This document shows positions 9,945-18,480 of a stretch of DNA of 36,516 bases, piece by piece. Under the pieces are notes generated by a model, which saw nothing but the letters and a program-made list of their open reading frames with translations, was not told the origin of the DNA and ran no database searches. Position 1 is the stretch's first letter, and each line of letters begins with the position of its first letter. The stretch comes from Amoeboradix gromovi (taxonomy: Eukaryota; Sanchytriomycota; Sanchytriomycetes; Sanchytriales; Sanchytriaceae). The translations under genes were made by a program, and so were the position numbers. The DNA lies in NCBI GenBank assembly GCA_018985225.1, contig JADGIF010000023.1:1-36516 (forward strand), written 5' to 3'.

Positions 9945-10118
9945 ATGTTCTCTTTTACTATTTTGCAATTGTTTCTATATCACCACAGCCAGAACGTTCC
10001 TAGTTTTAATACACTAGAAAGATATGCAGAATATATTCTTCGAGGTCCAGAGACCGGTTTAAAAGTGAAGTTTAAATACAAAGAAACTGCTCTATCTAAG
10101 TACTTGATGCTCACTTAA
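9945..10118 (+). CDS. possible 57-residue secreted peptide
   Basis: A short frame with a true ATG, a hydrophobic start (MFSFTILQLFLYHH) and a charged remainder (ERYAEYILRGPETG and a Lys-rich stretch). It sits in the 495-bp gap between the divergent XRN1 promoter and the DOMON 3' end. Small secreted proteins are common in this window, but this one has no relative that I can see and could be chance. Confidence 0.25.
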   Translation: MFSFTILQLFLYHHSQNVPSFNTLERYAEYILRGPETGLKVKFKYKETALSKYLMLT

Positions 10119-10190
10119 GTTAGCACTATTAATGAAGAGTAGTAGGTAAAATTACTATACACTGAATTTATTACATGTCTCTTAATTTAG

Positions 10191-11497
10191 TTAAAACAAA
10201 ATCAGTGCTACTATTAATCGAAAGAAATGATCAAAAACTTCTACATTGTTTTCTTGTGGCAATATTGTAGATGTTCCCGTCTCTGTTGGCAATTCTGAGT
10301 CATATCCGATATAAACATCTATATTAATCATCACATACCTTGTACTGATCCCATTCTATCATGCTCCTGTATTATCCCATTGCTAATTGGCCCGTACGCA
10401 TATATTAGATCGTTCTTGCCATCTTTTATTACGTTGCTAAACGACCCAATTGGTGTCATGGGCAGTGAAAACTTTACTATTCTTCTTCCATTTATTATGC
10501 TAGCCGATATCACATTTAGTCCTACATCAGTGACAATAGGAGGTCGTGCGTATCCAGAGGCCTTTCTAGCATTGACTAAAATATTACTGTTGATCAGTTC
10601 AAAAGTGATGATATCTGCAGAAGTCATACTACTGCCGAAACCAAGGCCAATCCAGTTATTGCTGTTTGATGCATCTAAGGTCAAATATATATTAGTGTTA
10701 TTGTAGTAGCCACTAACACACACAACGCTCATAAACAAACAAGTCTGACTAAGTGATCTGGTAGTCGTCCACCCAGTTAATGAATCTTTGTACGTTGAAG
10801 TGGACTGTTTGAAAACTGTAGTATCTGATAAATTAATTTTATCAGAACTTGACTGCAACGGTCCATAAGTTACGGATGTTTCACGGATTGCAGTTGTTCC
10901 GTTATGTAAATCAGATTTGTTGTATTCAGCTGTTCTATTGTATACTGTAGCTTCTGCATGCCCAGAATTCATGCTAGCTGAGATTCCTGTTTTTGAGGCA
11001 GAGACAGTGGTACTGGCAACAGTGGAATTTTCAGCTAATAGCAGACCATTAGGCTGAGCACCCTTTGCAGTGTGTTTGACAATGTTACCAAAACTGTCGA
11101 CATCACCATAACTCCAGATTAGGTTGTTTAAGCCCGCTTTTACTGTGTAAGTATATCCACCACTTCCGATCAAAGACCTAGATATATTGGCGTATCGTCT
11201 GGTATCATCAGAAAACATAGAATGTATAAGAAGGTCAGGGTTATTGATTACAGGTGGTCTAGTGTGAGTGATCTCAGTCTTTCTAGCTTTGATAAACAAT
11301 TGTCCTTGTACTTTTTCAAACGTTAAAATGTCTGCATCAGCCATTGAAGTTCCAAATCCAAGCCCTGTATAAGGATTCGAGTCAAGTGCATCTATAGACA
11401 AGTAAACCCTGCCTTGACTAATGTATCCATCAAGACAGATGCTATCGAAGGAATAACAAACTTTTGTTCCAAACATTATCCCAAGAAGTTGAAACAT
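10191..11497 (-). CDS. secreted two-DOMON protein with a 20-nt terminal intron
   Basis: The ATG at 11495-11497 is followed by a short hydrophobic start (MFQLLGIMFG). Two DOMON domains (about residues 15-140 and 250-385) flank a Ser/Thr/Asn-rich linker. Each has a YLxxDAxxSN segment, GLGFGxSM, ARKxxxxxRPP and a final YG...G.I..H. The Met after GLGFGxS and the late His occupy the places of the two haem ligands in cellobiose-dehydrogenase-type cytochrome DOMONs, so haem b binding is plausible (inference). The raw frame stops at 10331. Removing GTATGTGATGATTAATATAG (10319-10338, phase 1) extends it by 42 residues to a TAA at 10191-10193, ending in a hydrophobic tail (FFRLIVALILF) that could be a GPI-anchor signal. 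Exons are 10339-11497 and 10191-10318; 428 residues in total. Confidence 0.8.
10319..10338 (-). other. 20-nt spliceosomal-type intron in the DOMON gene
   Basis: Reads GTATGTGATGATTAATATAG on the minus strand: a consensus-like donor GTATGT, an ATTAAT branch-site-like core and a TAG acceptor. The unspliced frame hits TGA within it. The spliced frame stays open for 42 codons with a coherent hydrophobic C-terminus. Confidence 0.75.
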
Positions 11498-11678
11498 ATG
11501 ACCTAGTCGTATTAACTAGAAGCATGATCATCTGGGACTTCCTACAAACATCAAGCAGCTGGGTAGTTTGGTCCAAACTTGGAAATTCAAAGAACAAGCA
11601 TAATTATTGTAACACTCCAATCAGGCGTCCTTGTTTAGATATTCACTGAATCAAAATCTTGCAACTGCTTTTGAGATA

Positions 11679-12455
11679 ATGGATCGGCTAGCTTTACACA
11701 CTATTTCACCTCAGAACCTGGCGATTGATGCATTAAAATTTAGCTTGTTTAAACACGGAGAAAAACAAAGTACAAACTTCTTTGCATTAAGACTAGCCGT
11801 ATATTTTTATAAAAATTATAAAATTCCTAGTGAGAATGAGATAGTATTTGCCAGCAGTGCATACCGTAAAGTTCCGGTTGCAGCTGCGTATCTTACTAAC
11901 CTATTTATCAGCCACCTAGAACAAATTTCGGGAAAGAAGTACAAGGTCATAAAGCTTTACAGATGCAACTTGACAAAAGGCGATTTTAGCAAGCTGTCTA
12001 AAGAAGACCGAATGACTGTTATGCGGCAGACAGATTTAAAAATAAAGGGCAGATTTCACAAGAATAAGGAAGTTGTTGTTTTGGACGACATATTTATCAC
12101 AGGATCCCATGAACAGAGGATTAAAGAGCTTTTTAAAAAGGAGAAAGTAAAGAAGCTTACTTTTCTTTACCTGGTTCTTGCAACAAGTATTGGGCAAAAG
12201 ACTATTTTAGAAAGCACTTTGAATCATTCTTATATTAACAGTCTCGATAACTGGTTAAGTGTTGCAATGAATCAACCGTACATTAATGTTCGGTTTTTGA
12301 AATATTTGCTGCAAATTGACTCTGAGAATTACAAGAGTATCGTAGAAGTATTGGGAAAGAATATATGTAAAAAGTATATCAAGATAATTAGAAAAGATGG
12401 ATTGCAGCATCAGTTTCAATACAACTTCAATGCACTCAAAGAATTAGTTTACTGA
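11679..12455 (+). CDS. phosphoribosyltransferase-domain protein
   Basis: The frame is open from 11631, but the first ATG is at 11679, giving 258 residues. The key signature is VVVLDDIFITGSHEQRI (about residues 131-147): hydrophobic beta strand, two acidic residues, then the TGS loop. This is the PRPP-binding loop of type I phosphoribosyltransferases. The upstream segment (VFASSAYRKVPVAAAYLTN) and the R-x-N-L motif fit PRTase_3-like proteins, known in bacteria and scattered eukaryotes. The substrate cannot be told from sequence. It is divergent from the DOMON gene, with about 180 bp between the starts. No signal peptide; probably intracellular. Confidence 0.7.
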   Translation: MDRLALHTISPQNLAIDALKFSLFKHGEKQSTNFFALRLAVYFYKNYKIPSENEIVFASSAYRKVPVAAAYLTNLFISHLEQISGKKYKVIKLYRCNLTKGDFSKLSKEDRMTVMRQTDLKIKGRFHKNKEVVVLDDIFITGSHEQRIKELFKKEKVKKLTFLYLVLATSIGQKTILESTLNHSYINSLDNWLSVAMNQPYINVRFLKYLLQIDSENYKSIVEVLGKNICKKYIKIIRKDGLQHQFQYNFNALKELVY

Positions 12456-12843
12456 ATCTAATTGTTTTAATAAATTATTCGGGTTTTCAATTTTGATTAG
12501 CCGTATGTCAGTATGAAGACTTGAACTATCCCTAGTGCCAGGGATACAAAATGAATGAATTTTTACTTACCAAGCTGAAAACTCTCTGGAATTACCAGTC
12601 TTTTCCAGCTAGCTAAAAGCTGAGGATCTCGAACTAGTTTGTTTTTAGATTAAAAACTGTTCATACTCCACTGCAGACAGCTGGGATAAGCTCTATAATG
12701 TTAGGCCTGTATGTAAGGGTGAAATGGCATTAGATAAAGGAGAAATAGATATTGAAATAAGCTGAGAAAGCCCGTCAAAAGGTATCCGTAGGTAATAGAA
12801 ATATGCGACATTTCTACTTAACCAGTACCACCTCATAGCAATT
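12456..12843. other. intergenic stretch, nothing coding seen
   Basis: It contains a 7-bp hairpin (TATCCCT...AGGGATA) at 12527-12546 and otherwise no supported feature before the inverted-repeat element that begins at 12844. Confidence 0.4.
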
Positions 12844-13299
12844 GGGACACCAAATATAAAAACTAGACTAACTCGTTTTTAAAGGTGCTCCATACGGAGG
12901 AAATGCTATCAATAAACATTCTTCTTCTATTATACCAATTTTCTTTCATTACTTTCAATACCCTCTTCAAAATAAAACTAGATATGAGATCTTTGAGCAT
13001 CTAAGCAAAAGGTGCATTTTCTTGGACGGCATTCTTTTCTAGAGTCATTTTGTAATGTTATACTAACATCATTACTCTTGTCTATTTCTTTGAAGTGTAA
13101 TAGTGATATTTTATTTGAAATAAAGACTGGATGAAAGAGTAAGAGAATAGCTGTACAGAATATTTATTTTCCTTTTATACTCGTCAACTCCGCAACTAGC
13201 TGAATGTCCACTCGCCTCTTAAATCCATAAAGTGATAAAGCTGAAATAATGTTCCAAGTTGTTACAGAAAGTTAGTCCAGTTTTTATATTTGATGTCTC
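12844..13299 (-). mobile_element. MITE-like terminal-inverted-repeat element, copy A (inverted)
   Basis: The left end reads GGGACACCAAATATAAAAAC and continues TAGACTA. The reverse complement of the right end reads GAGACATCAAATATAAAAAC followed by TGGACTA. These are terminal inverted repeats of about 26 bp. Next to the left end is the complement of the GGAGCACCTCCTTTAAAA segment found near the right end of copies B and C, so copy A lies in the opposite orientation. The interior is partly diverged from B, but the AAAGGTGCATTTTCTTGGACG stretch (complement) is shared. No transposase frame; non-autonomous. Target-site duplications are not clear. Confidence 0.7.
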
Positions 13300-13476
13300 A
13301 TATGTATTAGATTGAAAAACTCTGCTACAAACTATTAGAATGGTAGTATTCAAATAATCGCCATAAGCTGTTATTCAACTTAAAAGAGGTGCTTATTTGA
13401 CAGTCCCGTGTGAAATTCTTAAGCAAGTTATCTTTTTTAAATCGCAAATATTTAAAAACTATTTACTATTTCGCAA

Positions 13477-14241
13477 TCACCATTTGTAGTCGCTCTTGAA
13501 ACCTAAGCATTCGTGTAACTTCACAAATTTATATCCTTTTGCTTTATATTGAGTAACTACAGTTTTCAAGTTTTTTAGAACCACACTGTGAATTTCATGA
13601 GTAAGAATAATGTGTCCGTCGTTTGGCTGACTTAATGGATCTAGCATATTCTGGACTGATTGAGCCTCAGTCAAGGTCTCAGGTACTTTCCAGTCATTGC
13701 TGTCTACATCCCATAGCACAATCTTCATTCCTAGGCGAGGCCCAGTAATAACTTTAGTTGCAGCTGGATCCAGTGATCCGTATGGAGGGCGCATAAATGA
13801 AGGCCATCTTCCAGTCTCTTTGTTGATTAGATTGTTTGCTTTCTTCACTTCTTGGTAGACTTGTTCATCAGATAAATCTTTTGCCAAGTCATGATGGGTG
13901 TAAGTATGACCGGCAACAGAATGTCCGGCATTGTAAATCTTTCTTACAAGGCCAGGGAACTTCTCCATTTGAGTACCGACAACAAAAAACGTAACCCTAA
14001 TGCCTTGGGTTTTGAAAAGATCCAAGTATGACTGAGTGTTGCCAGATGGACCATCATCTAAGGTCAGCGCTACCATATTCTTGTTTACGCATTTTGTATA
14101 AATAGCTTGAGAAACCGCGATTCTAGCAAATAGACTCAACATCTTGCTACTATTCAGCTTACCGCATTTAAACAAATCTCTGACTTGTACAGCTGAGTTG
14201 ATTGGTGGAAAGGAAATATTCTTGCTTGGCCATTTTACCAA
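13477..14241 (-). CDS. chitin deacetylase-like polysaccharide deacetylase, 5' end unresolved
   Basis: A NodB-homology (carbohydrate esterase 4) enzyme that would remove acetyl groups from chitin. The motifs are complete: VALTLDDGPS (catalytic base and metal Asp), AGHTYTHHDL (metal His pair), FMRPPYG, VLWDVDSNDW and IILTHEIH. The stop is at 13477-13479. The first in-frame ATG is at 14140-14142 (MLSLFARIAVSQ), weakly signal-like. The open frame continues to 14262 without another ATG, and the part upstream of that ATG (VKWPSKNISFPPINSAVQ) resembles the WP...PP..S region that precedes the catalytic domain in fungal chitin deacetylases. So either a 5' exon with the signal peptide is missing from my model or the gene has lost its start. 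The start coordinate given marks a TTG codon, not a claimed initiation site. Confidence 0.8.
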   Translation of the reverse strand: MVKWPSKNISFPPINSAVQVRDLFKCGKLNSSKMLSLFARIAVSQAIYTKCVNKNMVALTLDDGPSGNTQSYLDLFKTQGIRVTFFVVGTQMEKFPGLVRKIYNAGHSVAGHTYTHHDLAKDLSDEQVYQEVKKANNLINKETGRWPSFMRPPYGSLDPAATKVITGPRLGMKIVLWDVDSNDWKVPETLTEAQSVQNMLDPLSQPNDGHIILTHEIHSVVLKNLKTVVTQYKAKGYKFVKLHECLGFKSDYKW

Positions 14242-14276
14242 GTAAAAGTTTAATTTAAATTTTCAATTGGAAAAAC

Positions 14277-14506
14277 TCAGATTTGGGATTCCTTCTTCAG
14301 CTCTTAAATTAATTTTAACTTGTTTTTGGGTCCCTATTGGCATTGCTATAAAATTCGCGCTGTTGCGACATTTTAAAACCAGCTTGTAACTGCGGAAGAG
14401 CGTTGTCAGTATCTGTTAGTGATCTCTTTAGGTTAGCGTATTCTGGATTGGAAGGTTCGAGGCCATTTGTCAGAGATAAAAAGAAATAATACCGAGTTTT
14501 TATGAA
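14277..14506 (-). pseudogene. possible Sti1/Hop co-chaperone remnant
   Basis: The minus frame, open from 14506 without an ATG, reads LTNGLEPSNPEYANLKRSL and later FYSNANRDPKT. This resembles the end of the first TPR domain and the following DP motif of Sti1/Hop (a GL..P.N..L..GL helix and a DP-K/R-T signature). The raw frame stops at TAA. Skipping GTTAAAATTAATTTAAG (14303-14319, 17 nt) extends it to the TGA at 14277. Only about 70 residues are present, squeezed between the chitin deacetylase and the ATPase, so this is probably a relic. The family call is tentative. Confidence 0.3.
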
Positions 14507-14637
14507 TTAAAAAAGGTCTAACATGATTCATCATAGAAGTGGTAGAATTCATGTAATTACAATAATGTTTAGCCAATTAAAATTCACACTTTGTAGGAAA
14601 TATTTTCAAAATTTTTACCCCAATTTGATACAGTTTT

Positions 14638-17600
14638 ATGGTAGTTGCAGAAGGGTTGTTAAATGAGCCTGAACACACTTCAATTAGGATGGAAGAAGAA
14701 GGTGTTTTAGTGATAGAAAATCAAACTCAACCTTCAGAAGCAAAAGAAGAAGGAAAGCAAAGTGATGTCACAGAACACTTGCTAACTGTTGAACAAGTTA
14801 TTGAATATTATAATTCTGATATAGAACATGGGCTAGATGATAAAATTGTAAAAGAGAGGCAAACTAGAGATGGCTTGAATCAGTTAACACCACCCAAGCC
14901 AAAAAATCCATTGCTGATTTTTGGTAAACATCTAATTGGGCCGTTCTCCATATTACTTGGATTAGCAGCCATTGGTTGTTTTATATTGTTCACAGTTGGT
15001 GCATCTACATCATCTGGAGACATAGACTACTCTAACCTGTATTTGGGATGTATTCTAGTTTTTGTAGTTCTTTTTAACTCTTTAATTGAATCTTGGCAAG
15101 AAATCAAAACTGAAAATGTGTTGAAGTCTTTCGGAAATATGATTCCGCAGAAAACAATGGTATTGCGTAACTCCAACTTCATTCTAGAGGAGTCCAAGTT
15201 TCTTGTTAAAGGTGATGTCATTAAAATCAAAGAAGGTGACAAAATTCCAGCAGATATTCGTATAATAAGTACAAACTACTGTAAGGTTGATAACTCATCG
15301 CTAACTGGGGAATCTGAACCAATTATGAGAGAGTTAACCACTAGCAAGAAAAATCCATTGGAGGCTGAGAATTTAGCATTCTATGGTACTCTATGCATTA
15401 GTGGAGAAGCTAGAGGAATAGTTATTAGATGCGGTGACTATTCTGTCATCGGTAGTATTGCTAAACTTACAGGAAACAGCAAAAAAAGAATTTCACCATT
15501 AAATGAAGAAATTACTAGATTTGTAAAATTTGTTGCGGTTGGAGCAACTTTAATGGCTGTATTGTTTTTCATCATCGGTATGGTCATTAACCCTGATCCT
15601 TATTCTAATTTTCAGTTCTTTATTGGTATCTTTGTTGCCAACATACCTCAAGGTTTGCCGGTAACTGTCACTTTGGTTTTAACATTTGCCTCAAAACAAC
15701 TAGCCAAACGTAATGTTTTAGTCAAGGATCTAGAAGGATTAGACACCTTGGGAGCCATTACTTTGTTAGCTAGCGACAAAACTGGTACAATGACTCAAAA
15801 TAGAATGACTGTGGTTAATTGTTGGAAGCCTACAAAAGGTCATGATGGTCATTTTTTTAGTAAACCTGGAATTGGCCTTACAAGTGCATCACTGGAACTT
15901 CAAGCAAAAGACAAGGAACATGAGTATCTTATAAGTTGTGCAGCGCTTAATAGAAAGGCGGAATTTGATCCATTAGATAAAGAAACAGATGTAGAGAAGA
16001 AAGTGATTTTTGGTGATGCTACTGAATGTGGAATTTTAAGATTTGTGGCTAAAAATATTGATTTTGAAAGCTTCAACAGAGAACACAAAGCAATGTTTAC
16101 TATTCCGTTTAACAGTAGTAACAAATGGGCATTGACAATTAATAAATATGAGCATTCTAGTGGCTCCTTAATGCTGTTTATCAAAGGTGCACCGGAACGA
16201 GTTTTAAGAATGTGCAGTACTACGTGCAATGGTATGGATACCACAAGTGCTGAATTTGCTGCATCATTTGACAATGCCTACAAAATTTTGGCAAGTCAAG
16301 GTCAGCGTGTTTTGGCATTTGCTTACAAACCGTTAGATTCCAATTACGACAATGTTCAATTTCAAAGAGAGCCTCCAAACTATCCTACCAGTGAATATAT
16401 CTTCGTAGGCATTATCGGTTTAATGGACCCACCTAAAGATAGAGTTGCCAAAGCCATAGCCAGTTGCCAAACAGCAGGAATTCGTGTATTTATGGTTACT
16501 GGGGATCATCCATTGACAGCGGAGGCAATTGCAAGGCAGGTAGGTTTATTAATTGGTGATACAAAGGAGCAGGCAGCAATAAAGTTGAACAGACCAATAG
16601 AGAGTATCGGAGAGGATGAGTATCGATGTGTAGTTGTGCATGGTGAGGAATTGGACAAGTTGAGTAATAGGGAGTGGGATAAAATACTTAACAAAAAAGA
16701 GGTCTGCTTTGCTCGCACATCTCCGAAACAGAAACTGGAGATTGTGGCCCGCTGTCAAGCCAAGGGTCATGTCGTGGGTGTGACAGGAGACGGAGTAAAT
16801 GATTCACCAGCACTCAAAAGAGCTGATTTGGGTATCAGTATGAACGTTAGTGGAAGTGATGTAAGTAAGGAGGCGGCTAAAATGATTCTGATGGATGACA
16901 ACTTTGCTACCATTGTAGAAGGCATAGCTCAGGGGAGGTTGATATTCGCGAATTTGAAAAAGGCCATTTACTACACTATTTGCCATCTGATGCCTGAGAA
17001 TGTTCCATTTCTGTTATTTATACTTTTGCCTATTCCTATTGCTTTGACAGCGTTTCTAATCATTTTTATTGACTTAATTGCAGACGCAGCGCCCGCCACA
17101 ACATATGCGTACGAGGTTGAAGAGGATAACTTGATGGACCAGGCTCCGAGAAAGACAGTCACGCCACCAGACAGATTAGTTGCCACCGATGAGGAAGATG
17201 CTCGTAATTTATCCAGAGTTCCTTCGTTTAGATTGGAAGAGACCCGAAGACATTCGAAACGAACCATTTGGAGCAGGTTTGTGGATTCGATTTGGACTCG
17301 TAAAAGAAATGCTAAAGATGACGCGCTAGTTGATAAGAACATGATATTTCTTGCTTACTGCCAGATCGGAATATTAGAGAGCATAGGCGGAATGTTTGCC
17401 TTCTTTTTAGTATTTGGGATGGGGAATCAAAGAGGTGATGGAAGCTCCTATTCCATTAGTATCGATGAGATGTGGGGACATCGTTTTTACAAGGATTATG
17501 GCAGCAACTTTAGAGTCAGCGAGAATGAATACAATCAGCTGTACAAGGAGGCTACAAGTGCCTATTTCATGACATTGATAATTGCTCAATGCTTCAACGC

Positions 17601-17907
17601 CGTTTTAGTTAAGATAAAAAGCGACTACATATTCACCAGAAAGATATTTTTGAATTTGTACACTTATGCAGCAATAACTTTTAGTATTGCATTTGGGTGT
17701 TTTATTGTGTATACCCCATTTATGCAAATCATAACATTGAGCATGGGGGTTAGGGGAGAAGTGTACATCGTTGGTATAGTTACTGGGGTTATCCTGATTG
17801 TTTATGATACTCTGAGGAAATGGTTATTGAAAATGGGGTACTTTGGAGGAATCAACCAGAGACCGGCAGAGAAGATTGAAGGAATTAGTAGAGTATTGAC
17901 TAGGTAG
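14638..17907 (+). CDS. P-type cation ATPase, group IIC-like (Na+/K+-ATPase alpha relative)
   Basis: An ATP-driven cation pump with ten predicted membrane segments; 1089 residues from a true ATG. Motifs: LTGESEP (about 222-228), SDKTGTMTQ with phosphorylated Asp380, KGAPERV, VTGDHPLTAEAIA and VTGDGVNDSPAL. The sequence around TM4-TM6 (VKDLEGLDTLG, IDLIAD, AYE) is closest to Na+/K+- and H+/K+-ATPases. Several canonical cation ligands differ by eye: PEGL is PQGL (Gln338), the TM5 Ser-Asn before IPE is His783-Leu784, and a TM8 Asp is Asn987. Glu787, Asp812, Asp816 and Gln984 are kept. The TM6-TM7 loop has an extra segment of roughly 40 residues (around 845-885), basic and Ser/Arg-rich. Ion specificity is therefore uncertain. 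No beta-subunit gene is nearby. Confidence 0.9.
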   Translation: MVVAEGLLNEPEHTSIRMEEEGVLVIENQTQPSEAKEEGKQSDVTEHLLTVEQVIEYYNSDIEHGLDDKIVKERQTRDGLNQLTPPKPKNPLLIFGKHLIGPFSILLGLAAIGCFILFTVGASTSSGDIDYSNLYLGCILVFVVLFNSLIESWQEIKTENVLKSFGNMIPQKTMVLRNSNFILEESKFLVKGDVIKIKEGDKIPADIRIISTNYCKVDNSSLTGESEPIMRELTTSKKNPLEAENLAFYGTLCISGEARGIVIRCGDYSVIGSIAKLTGNSKKRISPLNEEITRFVKFVAVGATLMAVLFFIIGMVINPDPYSNFQFFIGIFVANIPQGLPVTVTLVLTFASKQLAKRNVLVKDLEGLDTLGAITLLASDKTGTMTQNRMTVVNCWKPTKGHDGHFFSKPGIGLTSASLELQAKDKEHEYLISCAALNRKAEFDPLDKETDVEKKVIFGDATECGILRFVAKNIDFESFNREHKAMFTIPFNSSNKWALTINKYEHSSGSLMLFIKGAPERVLRMCSTTCNGMDTTSAEFAASFDNAYKILASQGQRVLAFAYKPLDSNYDNVQFQREPPNYPTSEYIFVGIIGLMDPPKDRVAKAIASCQTAGIRVFMVTGDHPLTAEAIARQVGLLIGDTKEQAAIKLNRPIESIGEDEYRCVVVHGEELDKLSNREWDKILNKKEVCFARTSPKQKLEIVARCQAKGHVVGVTGDGVNDSPALKRADLGISMNVSGSDVSKEAAKMILMDDNFATIVEGIAQGRLIFANLKKAIYYTICHLMPENVPFLLFILLPIPIALTAFLIIFIDLIADAAPATTYAYEVEEDNLMDQAPRKTVTPPDRLVATDEEDARNLSRVPSFRLEETRRHSKRTIWSRFVDSIWTRKRNAKDDALVDKNMIFLAYCQIGILESIGGMFAFFLVFGMGNQRGDGSSYSISIDEMWGHRFYKDYGSNFRVSENEYNQLYKEATSAYFMTLIIAQCFNAVLVKIKSDYIFTRKIFLNLYTYAAITFSIAFGCFIVYTPFMQIITLSMGVRGEVYIVGIVTGVILIVYDTLRKWLLKMGYFGGINQRPAEKIEGISRVLTR

Positions 17908-18480
17908 AGTAAATAAGTTTGATTTTATAAAACACTTTGTGCTCTTTGAAATTCATGCCGGCAAGTATAGCTGCAATTCAAAAAGAATTAGGGTGTTCTA
18001 TTTGTAGAAGTCTACACAAAATCGCTAAAACAATTCTCGATGTAATTGGATAAACCATTAACCATAATTACACGAGCTCTATCGCTGTAACATTCTCTCT
18101 TACTGAATATACAAAAACTCGCTATCTTTTTAGTAATTGCAATGGCTCCAAATCTACACATCTAGAATATGCCAAATCTCAAGGCATCATCTAGAGGGTG
18201 GTACTCTGAACAATATCGGATTCTTATTCATGAAAAAACTGTTATTAGGAAGCGGAAAACGAGGATAGGGCAGCGAAGAAAAATATGTTAATCTCCACCT
18301 TTATTTCCACATCAGGGTAACGGAAGCATGAGAGATCATTTTAACGGAGCAACTGCCATGCTAGTTTATTCGTGAAACTTCTTGATTTCAAAGAAATTAA
18401 GAATTCTAAAACACCATACTATTGGTTGTGGTTTCACGATGGCGTTATCAAGTAACCTGAAATGTAATTAATACTCCTAG
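17908..18480. other. intergenic stretch, nothing supported
   Basis: About 570 bp between the ATPase stop and the secreted-protein start. No open frame of note, no tRNA-like structure and no copy of the inverted-repeat element. Confidence 0.4.

Noticed and set aside
12527-12546. TATCCCT/AGGGATA hairpin resembling a bacterial terminator
   Set aside because: This is eukaryotic DNA, there is no T-run, and no gene ends at that point; a 7-bp hairpin is expected by chance.
14454-14464. GGTTCGAGGCC, a match to a tRNA B-box
   Set aside because: There is no T-stem pairing around it and no A-box or cloverleaf upstream; it lies in the Sti1-like coding relic on the other strand.
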